Position numbers and translations under genes: made by a program
The notes under the pieces: model-generated
What the model was told of the DNA's origin: nothing
Database searches by the model: none
Seen by the model: the letters and a program-made list of their open reading frames with translations, nothing else
Part shown: piece by piece, positions 8,892 to 16,715 of the stretch
Numbering within the stretch: position 1 is the first letter of the stretch
Layout of the letters: each line of letters opens with the position of its first letter
Assembly (NCBI RefSeq): GCF_030219325.1
Contig: NZ_CP126625.1
Coordinates: forward strand, 558,001-622,000
Direction of reading: 5' to 3'
DNA from: Geothrix sp.
GTDB lineage: Bacteria > Acidobacteriota > Holophagae > Holophagales > Holophagaceae
DNA length: 64,000 bases

Positions 8892-9075
8892 TGAGGTGGA
8901 TGACCTTCACCACCGCCCCGTCCGGGATGGTGGTGGTGTCGTAGTCCTTCTTTGGCACCAGCGTGTCGCCGATGTGGATGACCAGCATGGGGAAGCGGTA
9001 GTTCCGCGCCTTCAGGACATCGCGGACGGTCAGGCCCTCGTGCCAGTCGAGCGGTTCCTCGTTGACGAGAATCAT
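8878..9075 (-). CDS. MoaD/ThiS-like sulfur-carrier protein of the AOR operon
   Basis: A 65-residue ubiquitin-fold protein ending in the diagnostic Gly-Gly (LISGG) that becomes thiocarboxylated in MoaD and ThiS. It lies 39 bases downstream of the aldehyde oxidoreductase. Such small proteins (AorD type) accompany tungsten AORs and probably supply sulfur for the pterin dithiolene. The ATG at 9075 has AGGA six bases upstream; the in-frame ATG at 9093 has none and would start inside a hairpin. A thiamine role is less likely because no thi genes are nearby. Confidence 0.8.
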   Translation of the reverse strand: MILVNEEPLDWHEGLTVRDVLKARNYRFPMLVIHIGDTLVPKKDYDTTTIPDGAVVKVIHLISGG

Positions 9076-9087
9076 GTCGGTTCCTAT

Positions 9088-9110
9088 CTCCATTCGCGCG
9101 GCGAATGGAG
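9088..9110. repeat. Hairpin in the AOR/MoaD-like intergenic space
   Basis: A perfect 10-bp stem with a 3-base loop between the oxidoreductase stop and the MoaD-like start. Its CTCC...GGAGCCTGTC flank matches the second stem of element B at 4452. Within an operon it could stabilise or attenuate the transcript. Confidence 0.6.
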
Positions 9111-9114
9111 CCTG

Positions 9115-11343
9115 TCAGGAAAGATGCTGTTTGACGACTTCCACCACTTCCGGGAAGGCATCCAGGCCCAGCTCCTTCAGCCGTTCCAGGGTCGGAACGC
9201 CGTCCAGGGTCCAGCCCCGGCGGGTGTAGACGCTGTCCATGAGCTGGGAGAACCGGCCGGTGCGCCATTTCCGGTGCAGGGCCATCTTCTCTTCGGTGGT
9301 CTTGCCCTTGGGATCGAGGCCCATCTCGGTGACGATCTGCTGGTCATAGCGCTCGGCGCGGGATTCGTACTCTTCCTTCGTCACGGGGCCGAGAGAACGG
9401 TAGGGTGCGGCATCGTGCAGGCGCAGGCCCTTGCCCATGCGGATGTTGAACACGCGCTGGAAGTTGTAGACCTTCGCGGACTGCACGATGAGGTCTTCCT
9501 TGGTGATCCTGATCCCCGTGGTGGCGGTGAAGAGATCCACGTAGTTCTGCACATGCTCGGGCACCTTGTGGGCCTCGGGCTGCTCGGAGTTGTTGGCGGG
9601 CACCACGTCGTTCCAGGGCAGCTTGCAGAAACCGTTCAGGCCGAACCAGGTGCGGAACAGGGGGAAGTAGTAGAGCGCTTCGGCCTTGTCCTCGAAGGTG
9701 GGCAGCTGCTTGTTCACCATGTCCATGAAGATCAGCCAGGCCTCGTCATGCTGCGGGCCCTTGTTGGTGAGCGCGTAGCCGCCCTGCTGGGCCAGCGATT
9801 CCTTCGACATGTACTGGGAGTACTCGAGGCCCTTGTTCTCCATGCCGATGTCATTGATGAGCTGGGGGTCGCCCCAGCCATTCTTGATGAAGTGTTCCTT
9901 CATCTTCTTCACGCCCATGCCGGCGATCTTGCCGAAGCCTTCGCCACGGGCCATCTGGTGCATCATCTCGAGGTCGGCCTCGGCGTTGCCCCAGACCATC
10001 TCCAGGCCGCCGGTGCGCTCCTTGTTCAGGATGCCGCGCTGGTAGCACTCCATCACGAAGGCCGTGAGCGTGCCGTAAGTGATGGTGCAGATGCCGTAGG
10101 TGTCGCAGTAGAAGTTCAGCTCGAGCAGGTAGTCGGGATCGAACACGCCGCAGTTGGAACCCAGACCCGCCGCGTTTTCGTACTCGGGGCCGTCCACCGT
10201 GACCATGTCGCCCTGGTAGGGGCCGGTCTTGAGGACGAGGCCATCAGCACCCTTGGCACAGGCCATGGAGCAGCCGTACCAGCAGCCGTCGACGGTGTGC
10301 TGCGTGCAGCGCTGCTGCCAGTAGCTGCTGTCGATCTTGTGGACATCGGGGTGCGAGCCGAACTGGAAGTTGTGGACGGGCAGCAGGTCGTAGGCGTCCA
10401 TGATCTCGACGATGTGCGCGGTGCCATTGCGGCGCATCATGCACTGGGTGCCGTCGTTCTCGCGGATTTCCTTGTGGTATTTCACGCCGGTCTTGGCGAT
10501 GGTCTCGGGATCCACGGGATGGTTGAGGTCGCCGGCCACCTTGGGCCCACGCACCACCAGGGCGCGGATGCGCTTGTTCCGGAACACGGTGCCGATGCCG
10601 CCCCGGCCCGCCTGCTTGAAGCGGACGCACTTGCGGCGGCGGTCGTAGAACGAGAAGTTCAGCATGCCGATGAGGCTGTGCTCGGCGGCGGCGCCCGTGG
10701 ACACCACGGAGATGTTGGGCAGGTCCGCCTCGTTCTCGGCGTACATGTGGGTGAGAATTTCCGCCAGGACATGGCTGTCCACGGGGTCCGTGGGAGCTTC
10801 CTCGATGCGGATGATGCCCTTCTGGCCATCGATGAACAGGATGATGTCCTTGTCGGACTTGCCCTGCAGCTCCAGCGCGTCGAAGCCCGAGAACTTGAGC
10901 AGGGGACCGTAGAAGCCGCCCACGTTGGAATCGATGGGGATGTCCGTCTGGGGCGAGAGGCTCACCACCAGCGACTTGCCGGTGCCCGCGTACTGGGTCA
11001 TGCCCGACACAGGCCCGGGGCTGATGATGATCTCGTTCTCGGGATCGTTCCACCGGGTGGTGGGCTTCACCGCGTTCCAGAGGTGGTAGAGGCCGAAGCC
11101 GCGGCCGCCGATGAAGACGTCCTTCATCTGCTGGGTGACGGGCTTCTCCTTGATCTCAAGGGTGTCCACGTTCACGTACAGCGTGCGGTTGGTGTAGCCC
11201 TTGTCCGGCAGGCTGGGCGTGTAGGTGATCTCCTTCAGCACCTTGTGCGCGGCCTTGATGGCCTCGAGCCCGTCGAGGTACTCGGTGCGCTTGGTGTAGT
11301 CGATGTTCATCACCTTGCTGGGATCGAAAACGAGCTGGCTCAT
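9115..11343 (-). CDS. Tungsten-dependent aldehyde:ferredoxin oxidoreductase family protein
   Basis: A 742-residue AOR-family enzyme, expected to carry a bis-pterin tungsten site and one [4Fe-4S] cluster and to interconvert aldehydes and carboxylic acids. The N-terminal AOR domain contains GGRGFGLYHLW and SPGPVSGMTQYAGTGKS, typical pterin-contacting segments. Cluster cysteines are in DGCWYGCSMAC (C-x3-C-x3-C, where the archetype has C-x2-C-x3-C), with a late cysteine in NGFCKLPWND. It is longer than typical AORs of about 610 residues and nearer the size of YdhV-like members. It sits between a four-cluster ferredoxin and a MoaD-like protein, downstream of tungstate transporter genes. Natural substrate and electron acceptor are unknown. 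Confidence 0.92.
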   Translation of the reverse strand: MSQLVFDPSKVMNIDYTKRTEYLDGLEAIKAAHKVLKEITYTPSLPDKGYTNRTLYVNVDTLEIKEKPVTQQMKDVFIGGRGFGLYHLWNAVKPTTRWNDPENEIIISPGPVSGMTQYAGTGKSLVVSLSPQTDIPIDSNVGGFYGPLLKFSGFDALELQGKSDKDIILFIDGQKGIIRIEEAPTDPVDSHVLAEILTHMYAENEADLPNISVVSTGAAAEHSLIGMLNFSFYDRRRKCVRFKQAGRGGIGTVFRNKRIRALVVRGPKVAGDLNHPVDPETIAKTGVKYHKEIRENDGTQCMMRRNGTAHIVEIMDAYDLLPVHNFQFGSHPDVHKIDSSYWQQRCTQHTVDGCWYGCSMACAKGADGLVLKTGPYQGDMVTVDGPEYENAAGLGSNCGVFDPDYLLELNFYCDTYGICTITYGTLTAFVMECYQRGILNKERTGGLEMVWGNAEADLEMMHQMARGEGFGKIAGMGVKKMKEHFIKNGWGDPQLINDIGMENKGLEYSQYMSKESLAQQGGYALTNKGPQHDEAWLIFMDMVNKQLPTFEDKAEALYYFPLFRTWFGLNGFCKLPWNDVVPANNSEQPEAHKVPEHVQNYVDLFTATTGIRITKEDLIVQSAKVYNFQRVFNIRMGKGLRLHDAAPYRSLGPVTKEEYESRAERYDQQIVTEMGLDPKGKTTEEKMALHRKWRTGRFSQLMDSVYTRRGWTLDGVPTLERLKELGLDAFPEVVEVVKQHLS

Positions 11344-11357
11344 GGGGTTCCCTTTTC

Positions 11358-11780
11358 TCAGATGATCCGGACCGGCGGCTCGGGGACGTCCACGATGGAG
11401 AGCGCGCCGTGGGGGCAGACCTTCACGCAGACGCCGCAGGACGTGCACTTGTGGGGCGTGATCCAGTCGGAGTTCCGCATGAAGGCGTCCTTCTCGCAGA
11501 ATCCGATGCACATGTAGCAGCCCACGCAGATCTTCTTGTCGATCATCACGACGCCGAGCTTGTTGCGCTTGAGGGCCTCGGTGGGACAGACCACCACGCA
11601 GTCGCCGCACTGGTCGCAGAGGATGGCGTGGCCGCCGCCCTCTTCGTAGGCCTTGATCTGAAGGGCGGCCTGGGCGGGATCGTCCACCTTGAAGACCTTG
11701 ATGGCGCACTCCAGCTCGCACTCGTGATTGCAGTTGCGCCCTGCATCACACTTCTGGAAATCGATGACCAGCTGTTTCAT
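11358..11780 (-). CDS. Ferredoxin with four [4Fe-4S] cluster motifs (AorA-like)
   Basis: A 140-residue iron-sulfur protein with 16 cysteines in four groups: an N-terminal set (CDAGRNCNHECELEC), CDQCGDCVVVCP, CVGCYMCIGFC and CTSCGVCVKVCP. Each can ligate one [4Fe-4S] cluster. This matches the AorA subunit that carries electrons for the tungsten AOR of Aromatoleum and the HycB/YdhY-type proteins. The stop is 14 bases before the oxidoreductase start, so the two are co-translated and probably form a complex. The ATG at 11780 gives the family's MKQLVID-type N-terminus. Confidence 0.88.
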   Translation of the reverse strand: MKQLVIDFQKCDAGRNCNHECELECAIKVFKVDDPAQAALQIKAYEEGGGHAILCDQCGDCVVVCPTEALKRNKLGVVMIDKKICVGCYMCIGFCEKDAFMRNSDWITPHKCTSCGVCVKVCPHGALSIVDVPEPPVRII

Positions 11781-11824
11781 GGCGCTCGCGTCTCCGGACG
11801 GTTCGGGGGGACAAAAACCAACGA

Positions 11825-11844
11825 GGGATGGCATGGCCATCCCC
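11825..11844 (-). terminator. Weak hairpin between tupC and the AOR genes
   Basis: A perfect 8-bp stem with an ATG loop (11825-11843). On the minus strand it is followed, after a few bases, by GTTGGTTTTTG. It could be a leaky terminator that lowers or separates AOR expression from the upstream tup genes. Confidence 0.4.
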
Positions 11845-11889
11845 TTGTCGAGGCTAGTCCTGGGCCGTTATCCGGGCAATGGATACCGG

Positions 11890-13008
11890 TCACACTTCGG
11901 GGCCGAGACCTTCCTTGCGTATGAGGTGCACGGAGGTGGCCTTGAAGGAGGCCACCACGGGGCGGCCCGGCCGAAGCTCCAGTTCCGACAGGGATTGGGC
12001 CGTGACGAAGGCCGTGAGGAAGAACCCGCAATCCAGCTCGATCTTGAAGAAGGGACCCCGGGGTATGACCTTGGTCACAGCCCCCGGAAAGGCGTTCCGG
12101 GCGCTGCTGGCGTTGTCGGAGTGTAAAGACAGGGCCACGTGCTCGGGGCGGACCCCCACCAGGACGGTCTGGCCGGGCTCGGCCTCCCCCAGGGCCACGA
12201 CCTCGCCGCTGCCGGTCCCCTTCCGGATCCGCAGGGTGAGCAGGCCTTCCCGGCAGTCGGCCACCTGCCCCTTGAGCAGGGTCTCCATGCCGACGAAGGC
12301 GGCGACGAAGGGATCCTCCGGGTGGTTCGTGACCTTCCGGAGCCCTCCCCGCTGGATGATCCGGCCGTCCCTCATGACCGCCAGCCGGTGCGCCAGGCGG
12401 GCGGCCTCGCCCTGGTCGTGGGTGGCGATCACGGCGGTGGTGCCAGTCTCGGCCAGCAGGTGGCCCAGGTCCCCGATGAGCTCCTCGCGGGCCTGGGGAT
12501 CCAGGGCCGCGAAGGGCTCGTCCAGGAAGAGGATCTCCGGATTCAGGACGAAGGCCCGGGCCAGGGCCGTGCGCTGGGCCTCGCCCCCGGAGAGCTGGTG
12601 GGCAGGGCGATCCAGCAGGGCGCCCAGGCCCAGCTGTTCGGCCCAGGCCACCACCCGGGGCTTCCACTCAACGGCGGAGAGGCCACGCAGCTTCAGTCCG
12701 GAGGCGATGTTCTGGGCCACGGTGGCGTCGAAGAGGAGCGGGTCCTGGAACACCATGGTCGTGCGGCGGCGGAAGGCCTCCCGGTCGCCCTTCCCCTGGA
12801 GGGTCGAGCCCTTGAATTGCACCGCCCCGGCCGAGGGGGCCAGGAGGCCCGCCAACGTGAGCATCAGGGTGGTCTTCCCCGCGCCGTTGGGTCCCATGAG
12901 GGCCAGTACTTCGCCGGTCCGGAGGTCCAGCTCCGGGATCTCCAGCACTTTCACGGCGCCGCGGTGGACCGTGAGGTCTCGCGCCTCGAGGATGCGTTCC
13001 CGGCTCAT
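11890..13008 (-). CDS. tupC: Tungstate ABC transporter, ATP-binding protein
   Basis: A 372-residue ABC ATPase. It has Walker A GPNGAGKTT, signature LSGGEAQRTALARA, Walker B ILFLDEPFAALD and the switch histidine in ATHDQGEA. About 130 C-terminal residues form a TOBE/MOP-like region, common in molybdate and tungstate importers and possibly oxyanion-sensing. Its start overlaps tupB by four bases (ATGA), showing translational coupling. With TupA and TupB it would import tungstate, which suits the AOR genes 110 bases downstream. Confidence 0.9.
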   Translation of the reverse strand: MSRERILEARDLTVHRGAVKVLEIPELDLRTGEVLALMGPNGAGKTTLMLTLAGLLAPSAGAVQFKGSTLQGKGDREAFRRRTTMVFQDPLLFDATVAQNIASGLKLRGLSAVEWKPRVVAWAEQLGLGALLDRPAHQLSGGEAQRTALARAFVLNPEILFLDEPFAALDPQAREELIGDLGHLLAETGTTAVIATHDQGEAARLAHRLAVMRDGRIIQRGGLRKVTNHPEDPFVAAFVGMETLLKGQVADCREGLLTLRIRKGTGSGEVVALGEAEPGQTVLVGVRPEHVALSLHSDNASSARNAFPGAVTKVIPRGPFFKIELDCGFFLTAFVTAQSLSELELRPGRPVVASFKATSVHLIRKEGLGPEV

Positions 13009-13703
13009 GACCGCCGCCCGCGCTGCTGGAGGTGGGTGAGCAGGGCGTTCACGGAGAAGGCCAACACCAGCAGGATGAGGCTGAGGGCGATGGCCACGTC
13101 GAAGTTGCCCTTGCCGGTCTCCATCACCGTGGCGGTGGTCAGCACCCGCGTCTGGCCCTTGATGTTGCCGCCCACCATGATCGAGGCGCCCACCTCCGAG
13201 ATCACGCCGCCGAAGCCGGCCATGACCGCGGCCAGGAGCGGAAGCCGCGCCTCCTTGAGCAGCAGCCACACCATCTGCGGGCGGGAGGCGCCCAGGGCCA
13301 GGATCTGCAGGCGGAGCCCCGGGGGCAGGTGCTGCAGGGCGGCGAGGCTGATGCCCGCGATGATGGGTGAGGCGATGACGGCCTGAGCCAGGATCATGGC
13401 CGAGGGCGTGTAGAGGATGCCGAGCGAGCCCAGCGGGCCGTTGCGCCAGAGCAGCACAGTCACGAAGAGGCCCACCACCACGGGCGGCAGGCCCATGCCG
13501 GTGTTCAGCAGTGCGATGACCAGCCGCTTGCCGGGAAACTCGTTCAGGGCCACGGCCACGGCCACCGTCAGGCCGAGGACCAGGCTGATGAGGGTGGCGA
13601 CCCCGGAGACCTGCAGGGACAGCCAGGTGATCCGGAGGACCTCGGGATCCAGCGTGAGCAGAAGCTCCAGCGCTTTCCGGAGGCCCTCCCAGATCAGGTC
13701 CAA
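13005..13703 (-). CDS. tupB: Tungstate ABC transporter, permease
   Basis: A 232-residue inner-membrane permease with five to six hydrophobic helices. The EAA-type cytoplasmic loop that docks to the ATPase is around ALGASRPQMVWLLLKEARLP. The GGVISEVGASIMVGGNIKGQTR segment is characteristic of TupB/WtpB-like permeases. It overlaps tupC and follows pruA by only eight bases, so it is expressed from the same transcript. Confidence 0.9.
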   Translation of the reverse strand: MDLIWEGLRKALELLLTLDPEVLRITWLSLQVSGVATLISLVLGLTVAVAVALNEFPGKRLVIALLNTGMGLPPVVVGLFVTVLLWRNGPLGSLGILYTPSAMILAQAVIASPIIAGISLAALQHLPPGLRLQILALGASRPQMVWLLLKEARLPLLAAVMAGFGGVISEVGASIMVGGNIKGQTRVLTTATVMETGKGNFDVAIALSLILLVLAFSVNALLTHLQQRGRRS

Positions 13704-13711
13704 AGCCGCTC

Positions 13712-15343
13712 CTACTCAGCTTCCATGAACGGGAACTTGATGTCCCGGGGAGGCGTGAAGCTCTCCTTGATGGTGCGCGGGGAGGTCCAGCGGATCAGGT
13801 TCAGGAAGCTGCCGGCCTTGTCGTTGGTGCCCGAGGCCCGGGCGCCGCCGAAGGGCTGGTGGCCCACCACGGCCCCGGTGCACTTGTCGTTGATGTAGAA
13901 GTTGCCCGCGGTGTTGGCCAGGGCCTCCGTGAGCTGGTTGATGACGTAGCGATCCCGGGCGAAGATGGCGCCGGTGAGGGCGTAGGGCGAGGTCCCGTCC
14001 AGCACCTTCAGCGTCTCGGCGAGCTGGGCGTCGTCGTAGACGTAGATGGTGACCACCGGGGCGAAGATCTCCTCCTCCATGGTCACGAACTTGGGATCCG
14101 TGGTGAGGATGACCGTGGGCTCAATGAAGTAGCCCTTCGACTTGTCGCCCTTGCCGCCGGCGATGATCTTGGCGTCCTTGGCGTTCCGGGCCAGCTCGAT
14201 GTACTTCATCGTGCTGTCGAAGGCGGCCTCGTCGATGACGGCGTTGAAGAAATTCCGGAAGTCGCGCACGTCGCCCATCTTCACCTCGGCCAGCAGGCCC
14301 AGGATGAGCCCCTGCATCTCGGTCCAGCGGGAGGCGGGGATGTAGACGCGGGAACAGGCCGAGCACTTCTGGCCCTGGTACTCGAAGCCGGCGCGGACGA
14401 TGGCGGCGGCGGTCTCCACCGCATCGGCGGAGGCGTGCATGAAGATGTAGTCCTTGCCGCCGGTCTCACCCACCAGCCGGGGATAGCTTTTGTAGCGGGG
14501 CAGGTTGTCGGAGATGGTCTTCCACATGCTGTTGAAGACCCCCGTGGAGCCCGTGAAGTGGAGGCCCGCGAAGTCGCGGTGCTCCAGGGCGATCCTGCCG
14601 ATCATGGAGCCGCGGCCGGGGATGAAGTTGATGACGCCATCCGGCAGACCCGCTTCCTTGAAGAGCTGCATCAGGTAGTAGTTCGACAGGATGGAGGTGG
14701 AGGCCGGCTTCCAGACCACCGTGTTGCCCATGATGGCCGGGGCCGTGGCGAGGTTGGCGCCGATGGCCGTGAAGTTGAAGGGCGTCACCGCCAGGACGAA
14801 GCCTTCCAGGGCCCGGTAGTGGACCCGGTTCCACACGTGGGGATCCGAGATGGGCTGCTGCTGGTAGATCTGCTCCATGAACTTCGCGTTGAAGCGGAAG
14901 AAGTCCGCCGTTTCGCAGGTGCTGTCGATCTCCGCCTGGTAGGCGCTCTTCGACTGGTTGAGCATGGTGGCGGCGTTGAGGATGTAGCGGTACTTCGAGG
15001 AGATGAGGCTGCCCATCTTGTGGAAGATGGCGGCGCGGTCCTCCCAGGGCGTGGCCTCCCAGTCCTTCTTGGCGGCCAGGGCCGCGTCGATGGCCAGGCG
15101 CACCTCGGCCTCGCCGGCCTCATGGTAGGTGGCCAGCACGTGCTGGTGGTCGTGGGGGCAGACGGCCTTCTGCGTCTTTCCGGTGCGCACTTCCCGGCCG
15201 CCGATGATGAGCGGGATGTCGAGCTGCTGGTTGAACTGCCGGTCCAGCTCGGCCTTCAGGAGGGCGCGCTCTCTGGATCCGGGGGCGTAGGGGAGGATGG
15301 GCTCGCTGTGGGAATCGGGCAGGCTGAAGATGGCGTTCGACAT
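13712..15343 (-). CDS. pruA: L-glutamate gamma-semialdehyde (1-pyrroline-5-carboxylate) dehydrogenase
   Basis: A 543-residue ALDH4-family enzyme that oxidises glutamate-5-semialdehyde to glutamate with NAD+, the second step of proline catabolism. The family features are the general base in VGETGGKDYIF, the catalytic cysteine in EYQGQKCSACSR and the C-terminal NDKCTGAVVGHQPFGGARASGTNDKAG. Length agrees with mitochondrial-type P5C dehydrogenases rather than the bifunctional PutA. It is inserted between tupA (23 bases upstream) and tupB (8 bases downstream), an odd place for a proline gene. No proline dehydrogenase is in the window. Confidence 0.94.
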   Translation of the reverse strand: MSNAIFSLPDSHSEPILPYAPGSRERALLKAELDRQFNQQLDIPLIIGGREVRTGKTQKAVCPHDHQHVLATYHEAGEAEVRLAIDAALAAKKDWEATPWEDRAAIFHKMGSLISSKYRYILNAATMLNQSKSAYQAEIDSTCETADFFRFNAKFMEQIYQQQPISDPHVWNRVHYRALEGFVLAVTPFNFTAIGANLATAPAIMGNTVVWKPASTSILSNYYLMQLFKEAGLPDGVINFIPGRGSMIGRIALEHRDFAGLHFTGSTGVFNSMWKTISDNLPRYKSYPRLVGETGGKDYIFMHASADAVETAAAIVRAGFEYQGQKCSACSRVYIPASRWTEMQGLILGLLAEVKMGDVRDFRNFFNAVIDEAAFDSTMKYIELARNAKDAKIIAGGKGDKSKGYFIEPTVILTTDPKFVTMEEEIFAPVVTIYVYDDAQLAETLKVLDGTSPYALTGAIFARDRYVINQLTEALANTAGNFYINDKCTGAVVGHQPFGGARASGTNDKAGSFLNLIRWTSPRTIKESFTPPRDIKFPFMEAE

Positions 15344-15366
15344 GGGTGCTTTCTCCTTCCGGCGTC

Positions 15367-16203
15367 CTATTCCTGGATGCCGGCATCAGGGAAGAATAGC
15401 GGTGAGCCAAAGGTTGCGATTCCGAATTCTTTGATGCGTGCCTGGACATCTTTCGACACCAGGAAGTCAGCAAAGGCGCGGGCTCCGGCCGCATTCACCT
15501 TGGGAAACCGCGCGGGATTTACCTCGATGACGTGGTAGACATTCCGGAGGGACGGATCGCCTTCGTGGAGGATGGCGAGCCCCAGTTTTTTCTGCAGGGC
15601 TAGGTACGTGCCCCGGTCTGACAATGTGTAAGCCCGCTTCTCGGCGGCGATGGCCAGTGTCTGGCCCATGCCCTGGCCGGTCTGCTGGTACCAGGCCTGG
15701 CCTTCGGCGGTGACGCCCGCGGCCTTCCACAGCTTCAGCTCCATGGCATGGGTGCCGGAGTTGTCGCCCCGGGAGAGGAACGTCGCCTTCGCAGCGGCGA
15801 TCCGCTGGAGACTTTCCAGGGCCGTGCGCTTCGTGATGCCGGCGGGATCGGCGGGGGGCCCTAGCAGCACGAAGTCGTTGTGCATGACGATGCGCCGGTT
15901 CACGCCGGATCCATCGGCCACGAGGGTCTTTTCGGCCTCGGGGGAGTGGACCAGCAGCACGTCGGCCTCGCCGCGCTTGCCCATGGCGATGGCCTGGCCC
16001 GAACCCACGGCGATGGTCTTCACCACATAGCCTGTCTGCCTTTCGAAGCGGGGGATGAGGTCGTCCAGCAGGCCGGAGTCCTGGGTGCTGGTGGTGGTGG
16101 CGAGGATCAGGGTCCTTTCGGCGGGCGGCGCGGCCGCCAGGCAGGCGGAGGAGAGCGCCGTGGCCAGCGCCAGGCCCCATCGCAGGATCGTGGATCGGTT
16201 CAT
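15367..16203 (-). CDS. tupA: Tungstate ABC transporter, periplasmic binding protein
   Basis: A 278-residue exported solute-binding protein. An N-terminal signal peptide ends near residue 24 (SSACLAAAPPAERT). The TupA oxyanion signature follows as LATTTSTQDSGLLDDLIP, and the second binding loop is FLSRGDNSGTHAMELKLW. Both are typical of TupA rather than ModA. GGAGG five bases before the ATG supports the start. It is the first gene of the tup-pruA-tup-AOR run, and a ModE-box-like palindrome lies at 16216-16243. Confidence 0.93.
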   Translation of the reverse strand: MNRSTILRWGLALATALSSACLAAAPPAERTLILATTTSTQDSGLLDDLIPRFERQTGYVVKTIAVGSGQAIAMGKRGEADVLLVHSPEAEKTLVADGSGVNRRIVMHNDFVLLGPPADPAGITKRTALESLQRIAAAKATFLSRGDNSGTHAMELKLWKAAGVTAEGQAWYQQTGQGMGQTLAIAAEKRAYTLSDRGTYLALQKKLGLAILHEGDPSLRNVYHVIEVNPARFPKVNAAGARAFADFLVSKDVQARIKEFGIATFGSPLFFPDAGIQE

Positions 16204-16215
16204 GTCAGCCTCCGG

Positions 16216-16243
16216 TTCGCTAGTTTCGCAGGGATATAACGGT
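16216..16243 (-). promoter_or_regulatory. ModE-box-like operator upstream of tupA
   Basis: Two 11-base half-sites, TTCGCTAGTTT (16216-16226) and GATATAACGGT (16233-16243), are separated by exactly six bases. By my alignment to the E. coli ModE consensus (ATCGCTATATA-N6-TATATAACGAT) they match at 7 of 11 and 9 of 11 positions. The site sits directly above the tupA ribosome-binding site, next to a gene for a ModE-type protein, so metal-dependent repression is plausible. Confidence 0.55.
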
Positions 16244-16283
16244 CGGAACAGCCAGGCGTGTGCTTGTTTTGCGGATCGTCACA

Positions 16284-16643
16284 TCAGTCCAGCAGGCGCT
16301 TCCGGAATTCCCGGACATCCTCCTCGATGGCCTTGAAGGCCTTGGCCTGGATCCGGCGGAAGCGGGTGAGGGCCTCCTGGCCCAGCTCGGTCACCACCGC
16401 GCCGCCGCCCCGCAGGCCACCCTTGGCGGCGGTCACCACGGGGCTGGGGAAGCACTGGTTCATCTCATCCACCAGCATCCAGGCCTTGCGGTAGCTCATG
16501 TCCAGCTCCCGCGCCGCCGCGGAGATGGAGCCGGTGCGGCCGATGGCCTCCAGCAGATCGGCCTTGCCCTGCCCGATGGCGATGTTCTCGCCCACCGCGA
16601 TGCGGATGCGGATGGTGACGGCCGAAGGGGCGGGCTTGGTCAT
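16284..16643 (-). CDS. ModE-type winged-helix regulator without an effector domain
   Basis: A 119-residue protein corresponding to the N-terminal DNA-binding half of ModE. The helix-turn-helix region GRTGSISAAARELDMSYRKAW is the LysR-like ModE signature and VVTAAKGGLRGGGAVVTELG is the wing. The molybdate-binding MOP/TOBE domains of full-length ModE are missing, so metal sensing must occur by another route. AAGGA lies seven bases before the ATG at 16643. It sits upstream of tupA on the same strand, with the operator-like site between them. Confidence 0.85.
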   Translation of the reverse strand: MTKPAPSAVTIRIRIAVGENIAIGQGKADLLEAIGRTGSISAAARELDMSYRKAWMLVDEMNQCFPSPVVTAAKGGLRGGGAVVTELGQEALTRFRRIQAKAFKAIEEDVREFRKRLLD

Positions 16644-16715
16644 GGCGGATTCCTTGAGTCCGACCATTTCAGCACAGAGCCGGATGCCGGGGCTGGATTC
16701 TGCTAGAACAAAGGC

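Noticed and set aside
8878-9075. ThiS of thiamine synthesis
   Set aside because: The Gly-Gly ending fits, but position behind a tungsten oxidoreductase and absence of thiG, thiF or thiE nearby favour a pterin sulfur carrier.
8809-11517. A 902-codon open frame on the plus strand and similar long antisense frames (for example 4400-5434, 22919-24523, 52452-54503)
   Set aside because: They lie opposite well-supported genes, have histidine/glycine/valine-rich low-complexity composition typical of antisense frames in high-GC DNA, and show no family motif or ribosome-binding site.
11861-11890. A GTTATCC-N7-GGATAC palindrome upstream of the ferredoxin gene as a second ModE box
   Set aside because: The half-sites lack the CGCTATAT core and the spacing is seven, and part of it lies inside the tupC end; the match is no better than chance.
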